Shown: piece by piece, positions 44,010-53,215 of the stretch
Numbering within the stretch: position 1 is the stretch's first letter
How the letters are laid out: each line of letters begins with the position of its first letter
NCBI RefSeq assembly: GCF_024721975.1
Contig: NZ_JANQBB010000001.1
Location: 310,001-374,000 of the forward strand
DNA: 64,000 nt
Direction: 5' to 3'
DNA from: Paenibacillus endoradicis
GTDB taxonomy: Bacteria; Bacillota; Bacilli; Paenibacillales; Paenibacillaceae
Notes under the pieces: generated by a model
The model's input: only the letters and a program-made list of their open reading frames with translations
Database searches by the model: none
Told to the model about the DNA's origin: nothing
Program-made: the position numbers and the translations under genes

Positions 44010-45098
44010 ATGAACAAGCAAATTTCAAAGAATGCACAACCACAACCGACCGAGAGTCGGGTGACTTCAAGAGGAACACGTAAACAGAAGAAGAGTAAAA
44101 AGAAAATAATTATTACGACGATCTTATCAATTATTATTATTATAGTTGCAGTAGTAGTATTATTCGGTACATACATAGTTAATAAGGTTAATAGTAAATT
44201 CCCAGAAATGAGTATTGTTACCGAGCAAGAGGGTGAACCAAATAGTATTGCTCCAATAGCAAAAGGTGAATCAGTAAAGGACAAGCCAGTAACTTTGGTT
44301 TTATTAGGAATTGATCAGCGCAAAGGTGGCGGTGGTTTGAACACTGACGTTATGTTAGTTGCTGCGCTAAATCCTATTACGAAAAAAGGGGCAGTTATTG
44401 CAATGCCTCGTGATACTCGAATCTCTTATTATAGTAAAGAAAAAGATGCAGTAGAAGTTCGTAAAGCGAATGCGTTTTATGCGAATTACTATGTAAAAGC
44501 TCAAAAAGATGGTGAAGATAAAAATGGAGCTATGCTAAAAGGGAAAGCAGCAGTGAGGGATGTGTTAGGACAGTTCTATGACATTCCCATTCAGTATGCA
44601 GTATCTGTTAATTTCCAGGGATTCAGAGATGTAGTTGATGTACTAGGTGGCATTCATGTTGATGTGGACATGCGAATGAAGTGGACGGATTCTCATGACG
44701 ATACGGATATCGACTTGCAACCGGGCCCTCAAACGCTAAATGGGAAACAAACGTTAGATTTTGTACGCTTCCGTCAATCTAAAGCTAATCCCAATGCTTC
44801 TAGTGATTTTGAACGAAATAATAGACAAAGTATCGTTCTTTCCGCTATTATGAAAAAAATGATATCACTTGGTGGTATTACGAAGATCGGTGACGTCATA
44901 GATGAAGTGAGTGATGATGTTTATACCGATATGCCTACTTCAGAATTAACCCGTATGTTGTCAACTTATTATAATATTAATATGGATAATATTACATTTA
45001 TGAGTTTACAGGGAAAATGGGATAATCCTTACGTAATAGCAAGTGAAGAATCACTTGCTGAAGCTAAGCAATTATTACAATCTATATTAGCAGAATGA
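44010..45098 (+). CDS. LytR-CpsA-Psr (LCP) family cell-wall ligase
   Basis: A 362-residue protein with a Lys/Arg-rich cytoplasmic start (residues 1-34), one membrane helix (about 35-55) and an extracellular LCP domain: LVLLGIDQRKGGGGLNTDVMLVAALN, MPRDTRI, DFVRFRQSKANP. LCP enzymes transfer wall teichoic acid or other glycopolymers onto peptidoglycan (TagTUV). The ATG at 44010 has TAGGTGA seven bases upstream; the longer frame from 43965 runs through the ylaH terminator. This gene is inserted between ylaH and ylaJ, relative to Bacillus. Confidence 0.94.
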   Translation: MNKQISKNAQPQPTESRVTSRGTRKQKKSKKKIIITTILSIIIIIVAVVVLFGTYIVNKVNSKFPEMSIVTEQEGEPNSIAPIAKGESVKDKPVTLVLLGIDQRKGGGGLNTDVMLVAALNPITKKGAVIAMPRDTRISYYSKEKDAVEVRKANAFYANYYVKAQKDGEDKNGAMLKGKAAVRDVLGQFYDIPIQYAVSVNFQGFRDVVDVLGGIHVDVDMRMKWTDSHDDTDIDLQPGPQTLNGKQTLDFVRFRQSKANPNASSDFERNNRQSIVLSAIMKKMISLGGITKIGDVIDEVSDDVYTDMPTSELTRMLSTYYNINMDNITFMSLQGKWDNPYVIASEESLAEAKQLLQSILAE

Positions 45099-45175
45099 GT
45101 AGCATGAACATATCATATACTATCAATAGTTAAGCTTCGATTATCACATAAAAGTGAAATGAAGGGGGAAAAGCT

Positions 45176-45238
45176 ATGGTCGTATTATGGGAGCTACAAC
45201 ACATAGCTTTATTTCAATATGAAACGAAGGAAGCCTAG
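45176..45238 (+). CDS. Possible 20-aa small protein
   Basis: An ATG with a strong AGGGGG site opens a 20-codon frame (VVLWELQHIALFQYETKEA after the Met) whose stop lies inside the terminator at 45231-45256. Only the ribosome-binding site and position support it. No known family. Confidence 0.3.
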   Translation: MVVLWELQHIALFQYETKEA

Positions 45239-45256
45239 TGGCTACACTAGGCTTTT
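45231..45256. terminator. Terminator between LCP and ylaJ genes
   Basis: AAGCCTAGTG and CACTAGGCTT form a perfect 10-base-pair stem around GCTA, with T residues on the right. Confidence 0.88.
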
Positions 45257-45263
45257 TGTGTAT

Positions 45264-45854
45264 TTATTTCCCTTTTAAGCTATGCTCCGTATCTTTTACC
45301 AAATCGTCGGGAGTATTGTATGTTTTGTCCTTAGTTGTTGCTTTGTATTGAAGATCTTTTTGAGAAGGCATGAGATCTGCGGGAACTTGCGGGATAATAC
45401 GTCCTACAATATCTGATAGCTCCTCAGCGATGCCCATTACAGGATGTCCTGCGGAGATATCTGCACTAATCTCCTTAATGCGTTCACCAAGATCCATATC
45501 CGCTGTTACGATTGCATTGATGCCATACGTATCATTGCGAAATGCTTCAGCAACGGAGTATTTAATGACTCCAACGCGTGATCTTTCTAGATCTGCGTTA
45601 ACATCGATACCGACTATTGCATTATTTCCCATGATAACAACATGAGCATTGTTAACTCCTTCGACACTTTTTGCTAGCTCCTCAAGATGTGCAATTGTAT
45701 CTTGGTGATTGCTAGAGATATTTTGTTGCTTAACAGATTGAGTATTGATGTTCTCATTTTGATTGGTGGAGGGTGATTTATTACTACTGTTCATACTACT
45801 GCAGCCAGATAGCAACAGTAACAGAGCTGTTATCATGACTAGTTCCTTTTTCAT
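45264..45854 (-). CDS. ylaJ: YhcN/YlaJ-family sporulation lipoprotein
   Basis: A 196-residue lipoprotein with lipobox LLSGC (Cys about residue 18) followed by a Ser/Asn-rich linker. It contains the family blocks HVVIMGNNAIVGIDVNADL and DPHGKR-like GERIKEISADI...GHPVMGIAEELSDI. In Bacillus such lipoproteins sit in the spore membrane and affect germination. The start follows AGAGGTG by six bases. Its position before phoH, on the opposite strand, is consistent with ylaJ. Confidence 0.88.
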   Translation of the reverse strand: MKKELVMITALLLLLSGCSSMNSSNKSPSTNQNENINTQSVKQQNISSNHQDTIAHLEELAKSVEGVNNAHVVIMGNNAIVGIDVNADLERSRVGVIKYSVAEAFRNDTYGINAIVTADMDLGERIKEISADISAGHPVMGIAEELSDIVGRIIPQVPADLMPSQKDLQYKATTKDKTYNTPDDLVKDTEHSLKGK

Positions 45855-45952
45855 TTGCTTCACCTCTGTATATAACATGTTTGTACTTTCATAGTGTAAC
45901 CGTAATGGCTGTTAGCTATGTATGCTAACCATGAAGATGGGGAGGAACTAAT

Positions 45953-47290
45953 ATGGGGAAAATAATTGTGCTCGATACAAACGTATTATTGCATGATCCA
46001 AAATCAATATTTGCTTTTCCTGATGATGAAGTTGTTATTCCAGCAATTGTTCTGGAGGAAATTGATTCGAAGAAGAGACTTGCTGACGAGTTGGGTCGAA
46101 ACGCAAGATCTGTATCTCGATTGTTAGATAAAATTAAAGAAGATGGAAAGTTACACTCCGGAATCATACTCGATACAGGTGGGATTATTCGAGTGGAATT
46201 GAATCATCGTAATTTTGCACAGATACAAGAGATGTTCGGAGAAATTACGAATGATCATCGAATTATTGCCGTTGCATTGAATTATCATAATGAGCAAAAT
46301 TTACTACCAGAAGAAGAACGTCAAAGTGTTGTACTCGTCAGTAAAGATGTACTAATGAGAATTAAAGCTGATGTGCTAGGACTTGAAGCGAAAGATTATG
46401 TCAGTGATCCTAATATTCAAGAAAGTGATCGATATCTTGGCTTCTTCAATATGCAAGTGCATCCGTCTATAATCGATGAATTTTATAATCAAAGATTTCT
46501 CACCATTAATAATTTACAATTAAGACAACGATTTAATCCACATGAATTTATTATTTTGAAAGATGAGATGGGTACTACCAAATCAGCCTTATTAAAGGTT
46601 AATGCTCAAGCAACGAAGTTAGAGCCGTTATTTCTAAGCAATGATCCTGTGTGGGGGATGACCCCGCGTAATGCACAACAACGTATGGCACTAGAATTGT
46701 TATTGAATGATGATGTTCCACTCGTAACTTTGACTGGTAAAGCAGGTACGGGGAAGACGCTGTTAGCACTTGCTGCAGGCCTTATGAAAGTAGAAGATGA
46801 ACGAAAGTATAAAAAATTGCTTATAGCAAGACCCGTTGTTCCAATGGGTAAAGATATTGGTTATTTGCCCGGGGAGAAAGATGAAAAATTACGTCCTTGG
46901 ATGCAACCGATTTATGATAATCTTGAATTTTTATTTGATACAAAAAAATCAGGAGATATTGATAAAATATTGATGGGACTGGGAAGTATTCATGTTGAGG
47001 CATTGACGTATATCCGTGGACGATCAATACCTGGCCAATTCATTATTATTGACGAAGCGCAAAATCTTACAAGTCATGAAATTAAAACAATCGTGTCAAG
47101 GGTCGGAGAGGGTAGCAAAATAGTTTTGGTAGGTGATCCTGAGCAAATTGATCATCCATACCTAGACTCTATGAGTAATGGTTTAACTAACATTGTGGAG
47201 AAATTTAAACAGGAGCAACTAAGCGGACATATTACGTTAGAAAAAGGCGAGCGATCCAAACTAGCACAATTAGCAGCCGATTTGTTATAA
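45953..47290 (+). CDS. ylaK: PIN-PhoH fusion ATPase (YlaK-like)
   Basis: A 445-residue protein. Residues 1-150 are a PIN nuclease domain with the acidic residues of VLDTNVLLHDP and LEEID. Residues 230-445 are the PhoH ATPase with Walker A LTGKAGTGKT, ARPVVPMGKDIGYLPG and Walker B FIIIDEAQNLT. PhoH2-type proteins act as RNA helicase/RNases. GGGGAGG precedes the ATG. It follows the ylaH-ylaJ order as in Bacillus, so the ylaK assignment is likely. Confidence 0.93.
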   Translation: MGKIIVLDTNVLLHDPKSIFAFPDDEVVIPAIVLEEIDSKKRLADELGRNARSVSRLLDKIKEDGKLHSGIILDTGGIIRVELNHRNFAQIQEMFGEITNDHRIIAVALNYHNEQNLLPEEERQSVVLVSKDVLMRIKADVLGLEAKDYVSDPNIQESDRYLGFFNMQVHPSIIDEFYNQRFLTINNLQLRQRFNPHEFIILKDEMGTTKSALLKVNAQATKLEPLFLSNDPVWGMTPRNAQQRMALELLLNDDVPLVTLTGKAGTGKTLLALAAGLMKVEDERKYKKLLIARPVVPMGKDIGYLPGEKDEKLRPWMQPIYDNLEFLFDTKKSGDIDKILMGLGSIHVEALTYIRGRSIPGQFIIIDEAQNLTSHEIKTIVSRVGEGSKIVLVGDPEQIDHPYLDSMSNGLTNIVEKFKQEQLSGHITLEKGERSKLAQLAADLL

Positions 47291-47293
47291 ATG

Positions 47294-47344
47294 AAAACAG
47301 CCGTTAGACATTCATAGCTGAAATGTCTAACGGCTGTTTTTTTA
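47294..47344 (+). terminator. Terminator after the phoH gene
   Basis: AACAGCCGTTAGACATT and AATGTCTAACGGCTGTT form the stem and seven or more T residues follow. Confidence 0.92.
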
Positions 47345-47481
47345 TCTAATTTCACACAAAAATTAAGGTAAAAATATACTGAAATTCCATTTAACATTGA
47401 TTATAGAAGGATGAAAGCGATATACTTACTGTTAGGAAATTGATATACTTGAAGTATTCCGTGACGTAAAGGAGATAAGTT

Positions 47482-48819
47482 GTGTTCAATAGACGTTACA
47501 TATTGTTGATGCTAGGTTCTATGGTGATCATTATAGTAGCTTTTATCTTTTTGACACGCGAATTGAACTGGAATTATGTAAGTGATCTATATAAAGATAA
47601 AGATGAACCTGCCGCTATAATTGTTGATCAAGAAAAAGTTATTGAAACTGAGCAATTACACATATTCGTTTCACTAGATGAAGAACAGTTTGAACGGTTA
47701 GATCAGTTAAGAATATTGATCGAAGACTCGAATCCTAATATTGAAGTGACTTTAACGAATCAATATGCAGAACAATATGATTATGATGAATGGGAACTAA
47801 AGTCTAAGCTAGATGAACTTGGTGATGTACAACTTGTTCCAAACGAGTGGATATTGCCTTTAGCTACGAAAGGCTTGTTACAGCCGGTAGATCGTTTAAT
47901 GAATAGTGATTCTTTAGCAAGTCATTTGCCAGGCTATACAGATGCATTGAGATGGAATGGCTATCTATGGGGAGTTCCATATTCTAGTAATCCATACATT
48001 ATCTTATCTCATAAATTACTACAAGAGTTTGTCGATGAAGCTGTTGAAAACCCTATTGACGATGCTGTTGATGTTACTAAAGAACCGATAGAGGAAATTA
48101 TACATAATAATATACCAGAAATTGTGAATGAAGTTGAGGTAGCAACAAGTAGTAATTGGGATCATATGTTAGAAATGCTTGCCAAAGTAGAGCGAAATGA
48201 CACTGAAATTGATTTGCTTAATATTGCTGATAATAGCTATAACTCTATGCTGGTCTGGTTAACTTATGGTGATCTTGCCAGACAGAGTGGAATATCGAAT
48301 AGGGAGTTAAGTGAGGAGCAACTAACGATTGTACAATGGTTAGCTGAGCATGAGCATAAAATTCAACTAGATAATGCTATAGAGGAACCCAATGTAGAAA
48401 AGGAAAATTGGCCACTTTACTATATGACATCATGGGAAGAATTTATGTCCAGTGAAGAAGAGTTATTCGAGCAATATGATTCAAATGAGCTGCTCATACC
48501 AGTGCCATGGCTTAATGGATATAGTTTTGTTATTCAAGCCAATAGCAAACAAGCGGTTGCTGCGATTGAATGGATTGAGCATGTTACGCAATTAGCTAGT
48601 ACAAATGCACAGAACTACAAAGAAGCTCCAACTAGAAATATGGAATACACACTAAGTAGTAGTGCTGTTGTAAATAATATTGGGAATTTGTTGAATCAGA
48701 AGTTAACGGAATCGCAACTGATGAATGTATCACCAAATTGGCCGGCAGAATATTTGAGTGTGAAACAACAGTGGGATCAGGCTTCTTTACTATCGGACAA
48801 ACTTAAATTATTACAATAA
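47482..48819 (+). CDS. Membrane-anchored solute-binding-like protein
   Basis: A 445-residue protein with an N-terminal membrane helix (about residues 6-24) and a large external part. Features of family 1 extracellular solute-binding proteins are visible: ILPLATKGLLQPVDRLM, DALRWNGYLWGVPYSSNPYIILSHKLL and WLNGYSFVIQANSKQA. There is no lipobox Cys and no ABC permease beside it. The middle (about residues 190-240) is an acidic insert. GTG start with AAAGGAG. It may be a sensor or scaffold derived from a binding protein; a transport role is unproven. Confidence 0.82.
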   Translation: MFNRRYILLMLGSMVIIIVAFIFLTRELNWNYVSDLYKDKDEPAAIIVDQEKVIETEQLHIFVSLDEEQFERLDQLRILIEDSNPNIEVTLTNQYAEQYDYDEWELKSKLDELGDVQLVPNEWILPLATKGLLQPVDRLMNSDSLASHLPGYTDALRWNGYLWGVPYSSNPYIILSHKLLQEFVDEAVENPIDDAVDVTKEPIEEIIHNNIPEIVNEVEVATSSNWDHMLEMLAKVERNDTEIDLLNIADNSYNSMLVWLTYGDLARQSGISNRELSEEQLTIVQWLAEHEHKIQLDNAIEEPNVEKENWPLYYMTSWEEFMSSEEELFEQYDSNELLIPVPWLNGYSFVIQANSKQAVAAIEWIEHVTQLASTNAQNYKEAPTRNMEYTLSSSAVVNNIGNLLNQKLTESQLMNVSPNWPAEYLSVKQQWDQASLLSDKLKLLQ

Positions 48820-48874
48820 TAACAAAATGGCAAGTACAAGCCCCTTTTTGGTGCTAGTACTTGCCATTTTGTTA
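48820..48874. terminator. Bidirectional terminator hairpin
   Basis: TAACAAAATGGCAAGTAC and its exact complement at 48857-48874 form an 18-base-pair stem between two convergent genes. Confidence 0.75.
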
Positions 48875-48889
48875 TGTAAATGTTCGGGC

Positions 48890-50011
48890 CTAGAGGGATA
48901 ACTGCAGTTCAATAGTTAATGTTCCATCACTTGTTGTTACTGATTTTGCGCGAAGCAAAGATAGAATATAGGAAGGATAGAAGTTCAAATTGAATTGTGA
49001 CTCAAGATCATTTTTAGTTTCATCAGGTAATAAGAATCCATTGAAATAGAGCTCATCAACAGTAAATTGTATATAGTTAGTTGGCTCTTCTATAAGTGAA
49101 TAGTGACCTTTAATTTCAATTTCAATATTATCCCGTTTCCCACGCGCAATGATGGCATTTTCTAAGAAAATAAACTCGAAATCATTAAACATTTTATTCT
49201 GATTTCTTAAGAAGCTATTAAGAGCATCATCAGGTAATTCAATCGTATATTTGAAGCCCTTCATCGAGATATATTGCTGATTTTCCTGTAACCAAGTTGG
49301 CAGCTCATTCATAGACTTTGCTAGCTCTTGGAAATAGGTTTTCACTTCAATAAGACCTTTGTCTTCCCAGAAAGTAGTTAACTGCTCAATCAGTAATTGA
49401 ACTCGATCGGCATCGGTTCTTCCTGCCAATTGTTCGTCGATTTGTTGTTCTAGCGCAACGACACGTTTGCGTTGTAATTGTAGTTCTTCTTGGAGTGCTG
49501 TAAGTTTATTCTGTTCAACTTTGTAAGCATCGTAACTCGTTTGCAGCACGCGATATTCATCTACATAAGAGGTTAGTATTTCCCTATCATTTGAAATAAT
49601 AATTTCTACAAATTCGATAGCGAGAAGTAATCCCTCGAGTGTATCGCTTTTAAGAAAATTAAGAAAGATACCATCTCTCTCACCCATATAGTAAGCAAGA
49701 AGTACTTTACCAGCCTGATCACGTTTTTCAGCAATTTGATCTTCTTGCTGAGCAATTTGATCTTCCGTTAACGTTAACGTTTGTTGCAAAACTTCAAGCT
49801 TTTGACCGATTCGACCGATCTCTTTGTCTAGTTCTACTACAGAGAGACTCGATTGTAATATCTGCTGCAGATCCTCGTCCTCATCAGTTTGTGTAGGTGA
49901 TATCGATTCTATAGTTGGCTCAGCAATTGCGGAAGGAGTCGTTATAGTATAAAACATGAGTACCGCTAGCAAGCATATGATGATACGTGGTTTCATCACG
50001 ATTAGATTCAA
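48890..50011 (-). CDS. Exported coiled-coil protein, 373 aa
   Basis: A Sec signal peptide ends near residue 30 (PSAIA). Residues 45-120 and 150-215 are heptad-rich coiled coils (LEVLQQTLTLTEDQIAQQED, LQEELQLQRKRVVALEQQID), as in PcsB/CwlO-type N-terminal regions. The C-terminal 150 residues are a beta-rich domain I do not recognise. No catalytic peptidase domain is present. It starts at TTG, because AGGAGG is nine bases upstream; the in-frame ATG at 49996 is too far. Possibly a wall-associated regulator of hydrolases. Confidence 0.82.
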   Translation of the reverse strand: MNLIVMKPRIIICLLAVLMFYTITTPSAIAEPTIESISPTQTDEDEDLQQILQSSLSVVELDKEIGRIGQKLEVLQQTLTLTEDQIAQQEDQIAEKRDQAGKVLLAYYMGERDGIFLNFLKSDTLEGLLLAIEFVEIIISNDREILTSYVDEYRVLQTSYDAYKVEQNKLTALQEELQLQRKRVVALEQQIDEQLAGRTDADRVQLLIEQLTTFWEDKGLIEVKTYFQELAKSMNELPTWLQENQQYISMKGFKYTIELPDDALNSFLRNQNKMFNDFEFIFLENAIIARGKRDNIEIEIKGHYSLIEEPTNYIQFTVDELYFNGFLLPDETKNDLESQFNLNFYPSYILSLLRAKSVTTSDGTLTIELQLSL

Positions 50012-50148
50012 CGCTACCTTACCTCCTAAAACTTTTCGTAGCTTAATAAGATACTTCCTTGTGAGAAAAGCATTAGCTTATCCATAATTGTATGCAATAG
50101 CATGACCTATTATTTCTTACATTTGCTTTATGAACCACCTATTAAATT

Positions 50149-50330
50149 GAAAGTTCAAAAAGCGGGCTTTAAGAACCGAGAAGATGGAACGCTACTTGAG
50201 GAAGGAGGAAATGCAAGTGTACATGTCTAGTACAGGCGTACCAGACTTTCCAAGTTCGTTTCATATTCGATGTCGAATAACCTACAAAACCAGTCATCGT
50301 TATCAAAGTCCGCTATTTGAACTACCTCTA
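50149..50330 (-). repeat. GTTCAAAA-family element, divergent copy in inverse orientation
   Basis: Ends AAGTTCAAAAAGCGGGCTTT on the left and AAGTCCGCTATTTGAACTACCTC on the right (inverted). On the minus strand the first 40 bases match the fragments at 51601 and 54863 (GTTCAAATAGCGGACTTTGATAACGA), but the centre differs from the tandem-array copies. Confidence 0.75.
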
Positions 50331-50337
50331 ATAATGG

Positions 50338-50376
50338 AAACAGGTCGTACAAGTAATTAACCTGTACGACCTGTTT
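50338..50376. terminator. Hairpin after the DUF2626 gene
   Basis: AAACAGGTCGTACA and TGTACGACCTGTTT form a perfect 14-base-pair stem; the T-tract is short in both directions. Confidence 0.6.
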
Positions 50377-50390
50377 GAAAATTTGATGTC

Positions 50391-50627
50391 TTAGAAAGGA
50401 ATACTCATTTCGAATACCGACCAATAGGTGAATCCTACAAATGAGATCACCATATATCCCCAGAACATCGTTATGTAAGTTTTTTCTGAGAAATTCAAAT
50501 ATCCTAGGAAAGCGAATGCAACAGCTTGTGCAAAGAATAATAGAGAAAACTCATACATATGTCCAGCAAAAGCCATCAATGCGATTATTAAGCACCAGAA
50601 ACCTAGTACTCTATACATACGTGCCAT
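50391..50627 (-). CDS. yqgY: DUF2626 (YqgY-like) membrane protein
   Basis: A 78-residue protein with about three hydrophobic helices. ARMYRVLGFW at the start, SLLFFAQ, LGYLNFSE and FVGFTYWS match the DUF2626/YqgY family of Bacillales from memory. Function unknown. The start at 50627 is eight bases after AAGGGGG. It is a single-gene unit. Confidence 0.85.
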   Translation of the reverse strand: MARMYRVLGFWCLIIALMAFAGHMYEFSLLFFAQAVAFAFLGYLNFSEKTYITMFWGYMVISFVGFTYWSVFEMSIPF

Positions 50628-50895
50628 ACAGCAACCCCCTTTCATGATGAACGACCTAATTTCCTAAATCTCATTATATCGCTAGCAGTAACAACTGTAA
50701 ACATCCTCCATGTCTAAAAACCGAAAATATTTCATCATATTTGTGAACTTGTTCATAGTATGTACATGATTATTAGAAAAAATGTATGAGTTTTTTTGAA
50801 ATTGGTTATACAAAATAGTAACCAATAGATTCTATGAACTCTACTAAGCACATAGAATCTAAGTAAGTGCCTTTACGTTAGGAGGTTATAATAGC

Positions 50896-51543
50896 ATGAC
50901 AGCTATAAGACAAGATGCATGGAGTCAGGATGATGACTTAATGCTCGCAGAAGTAACACTGCGCCATATTAGAGAAGGTAGTACTCAGCTTTCAGCCTTT
51001 GAGGAAGTTGGTGAACGTATTGGTCGTACATCAGCTGCTTGTGGGTTCCGTTGGAATAGTTTTGTTAGAAAACAGTATGATGAAGCTATTCAAATCGCAA
51101 AACAACAACGACATAAACGTAATTATATGAAGAAACAGGTGGCTTCACTTCCACAAGTATCATCTATAACGATGTTTGAAACAGATGAAAGACCTATTAG
51201 AATGGAACAAGGTTCAATAGAAGAGAGTATGTCTATTGATTCAGTCATTCGTTTTTTACGCGAATGGAAAATGACGTATCAAGATTTAGCGCGCCAAATC
51301 CGTAGTTATGAAAAATCATTGAAAGATCGTGAAGATGAACTATATCGACTTCGTCAAGAAAATGAAAGATTGGCGAAAGAAGTAAATATCGTTCAAACCG
51401 ATTACCATGCTGTGAATGATGATTACAAAACATTAATTCAAATTATGGATCGTGCAAGAAGATTAACAGTTCTTTCAACTGAAGAAGAGAAAAAACCTCG
51501 ATTCAAAATGGATGCAAATGGTAACCTGGAGAGAATTGAATAG
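50896..51543 (+). CDS. rsfA: RsfA-family transcriptional regulator
   Basis: A 215-residue protein. Residues 1-75 form a Myb/SANT-like DNA-binding part (RQDAWSQDDDLMLAEVTLRHIREGSTQLSAF, RTSAACGFRWNSFVRKQY), as in prespore-specific RsfA. Residues 115-190 are a leucine/glutamate-rich coiled coil for dimerisation. In Bacillus it tunes SigF-dependent genes in the forespore. It lies upstream of panE and bshC, as in Bacillus (ylbO-ylbQ-yllA). AGGAGG site. Confidence 0.9.
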   Translation: MTAIRQDAWSQDDDLMLAEVTLRHIREGSTQLSAFEEVGERIGRTSAACGFRWNSFVRKQYDEAIQIAKQQRHKRNYMKKQVASLPQVSSITMFETDERPIRMEQGSIEESMSIDSVIRFLREWKMTYQDLARQIRSYEKSLKDREDELYRLRQENERLAKEVNIVQTDYHAVNDDYKTLIQIMDRARRLTVLSTEEEKKPRFKMDANGNLERIE

Positions 51544-51559
51544 AGTTTGAGGTGGGAGA

Positions 51560-51589
51560 AGTGTTACTATATATAGTAACACTTTTTTT
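51560..51589 (+). terminator. Terminator after rsfA
   Basis: AGTGTTACTAT and ATAGTAACACT form the stem; seven T residues follow. Confidence 0.9.
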
Positions 51590-51600
51590 ATTGCTATAAA

Positions 51601-51645
51601 GAGGAAGTTCAAAAAGCTGAATTTGATAACGATGTGGTGAATGAT
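51601..51645. repeat. Left-end fragment of the GTTCAAAA repeat
   Basis: GAGGAAGTTCAAAAAGCTGA followed by TTTGATAACGATG, the second subtype of left end. No right end is present; it lies in the 5' region of panE. Confidence 0.7.
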
Positions 51646-51693
51646 ACAAACTTAAAACGTATGTAAAACTTGTTGAAAGGTATGTGGATAACC

Positions 51694-52647
51694 ATGAGGT
51701 TTGAAATCATTGGTAATGGTGCAATAGGTACGTTGTATGGAGCCAAGCTTATACAAGCTGGGTATGCTGTACATTTTTGGACAAGATCGATCGAACAAGC
51801 CGAATTTCTGAGAACAGAAGGAATTACGTTAGTAGATAGAGCAGGTAAAAGTAGAACAGAAACGCAGGGGACATATAGATCACTTAAAGAGTTTGCTTTG
51901 CATCCATTAGACTTTAGTTCAACAGATGAAATATACATATTACTTACCGTGAAACAAACTCAATTAGATAATGAGCTGTTAGCTCAAATTAAGCTGCTTT
52001 TACAGCAATATGAGAATTGTACTTTAGTAGCCTTTCAAAATGGTATAGGACATATTGAAAGATTAGCAGAACTATCGAATAAGCCGATAATAACAGCTGT
52101 GATAAGCGAGGCCGCACTAAAAGTACAATCTAACGAAGTACATCATACAGGAGCCGGACTAACCAACCTAGGTGATCAATTAGGTCGTGATTCTGATAAG
52201 ATACATCAGAAAATATTGGAAGAAGTGTTATTTCAGGCAGGATTTAAGACATTGGTGTCGAAAAACATCAGAGAAGCGATCTATCGTAAATTAATTGCAA
52301 ACGCAGTCATCAATCCATTAACTGCCCTTTTTGGTGTGAAGAATGGAAAACTATCGTCTGACTCTACTAGATTGCAGTTAATGAAACAACTGTTTGAAGA
52401 GACTAGAACTATTTTAGCTTTTGATGAGTTAGAAATTAGTAATGTAAGCTTTGACCAAGTACTACATATTTGTGAAGCAACATCCAGTAACACTTCTTCG
52501 ATGTTAAGCGATGTTTTGGCTCATCGGGTGACAGAGATACTTGCCATTAATGGAGCAATTGTGAAAATCGCTTCGAAACATGGATATGAAGCAGGTCTTA
52601 ATATGGCCATAGTACAATTAATATTAGCACTACATCCTGAAAAATAG
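51694..52647 (+). CDS. panE: 2-dehydropantoate 2-reductase (ketopantoate reductase)
   Basis: A 317-residue NADPH enzyme of pantothenate synthesis. The Rossmann motif GNGAIGTLYGAKL lies at residues 7-19, QNGIGH follows, and the catalytic Lys and Asn-Ala of KLIANAVINPLTALFGVKNG are in the C-terminal domain. The ATG at 51694 begins exactly at the RFEIIGNG strand; the longer frame from 51670 has poor spacing. Paralogues of PanE exist, so the in vivo substrate could differ. Confidence 0.9.
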   Translation: MRFEIIGNGAIGTLYGAKLIQAGYAVHFWTRSIEQAEFLRTEGITLVDRAGKSRTETQGTYRSLKEFALHPLDFSSTDEIYILLTVKQTQLDNELLAQIKLLLQQYENCTLVAFQNGIGHIERLAELSNKPIITAVISEAALKVQSNEVHHTGAGLTNLGDQLGRDSDKIHQKILEEVLFQAGFKTLVSKNIREAIYRKLIANAVINPLTALFGVKNGKLSSDSTRLQLMKQLFEETRTILAFDELEISNVSFDQVLHICEATSSNTSSMLSDVLAHRVTEILAINGAIVKIASKHGYEAGLNMAIVQLILALHPEK

Positions 52648-52668
52648 GGGAGTGAATAATAGTAGCTT

Positions 52669-53058
52669 ATGTGGGATTTTATTAGAAATATCTTCTCGGG
52701 GATTGCAATTATACCAATTTTTCCTTTTATTATTGTTTTTTTAGGATATGGTGCATTTGTAAAAGACCGTAAGAAAGCAATTCGTGTAGCAATGGACGTA
52801 TCTACCATATTTTTCATACCTTGTGTCGCTGCATTGTTTAATGAATTATTTAATAGCGAATTTGGTATATATGGAATATTGTTAGTCATGATAATAGGAG
52901 GAGGATTACTTGGAAACATGCACTATCGTAAAGATGGCATCATTCCATGGAAGAAGATCCTTCGAGTCGTATGGCGTATTACGTTTTTCGCTACTGCATT
53001 TCTATATATCATTTTTATTATTGTTATGTTGTTACAACTGGCATTTACTGTTTCTTAA
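52669..53058 (+). CDS. DUF3397-like membrane protein
   Basis: A 129-residue protein with four hydrophobic segments and a basic loop (VKDRKKAIR). Its place between panE and bshC and its helix pattern fit the DUF3397 family, which occupies this position in Bacillales. Function unknown. GGGGAG is 18 bases before the ATG, which is far; no better start exists in frame. Confidence 0.8.
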   Translation: MWDFIRNIFSGIAIIPIFPFIIVFLGYGAFVKDRKKAIRVAMDVSTIFFIPCVAALFNELFNSEFGIYGILLVMIIGGGLLGNMHYRKDGIIPWKKILRVVWRITFFATAFLYIIFIIVMLLQLAFTVS

Positions 53059-53070
53059 TATAGAAACATC

Positions 53071-53104
53071 AAACGTCTCTACTTTAGTAGGGACGTTTTT
53101 CTTT
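53071..53104 (+). terminator. Terminator after the DUF3397 gene
   Basis: AAACGTCTCTAC and GTAGGGACGTTT form the stem; T residues follow. Confidence 0.85.
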
Positions 53105-53215
53105 TGACTTGAAACTTAGCTATTGTGTACAATGACACAGTAATGAGTTATCGTTATATAGTGTATTTAGTTTAGAAGTAAAACACATAGTGAAGTTTGA
53201 GGAGGTAGTGAGGCA

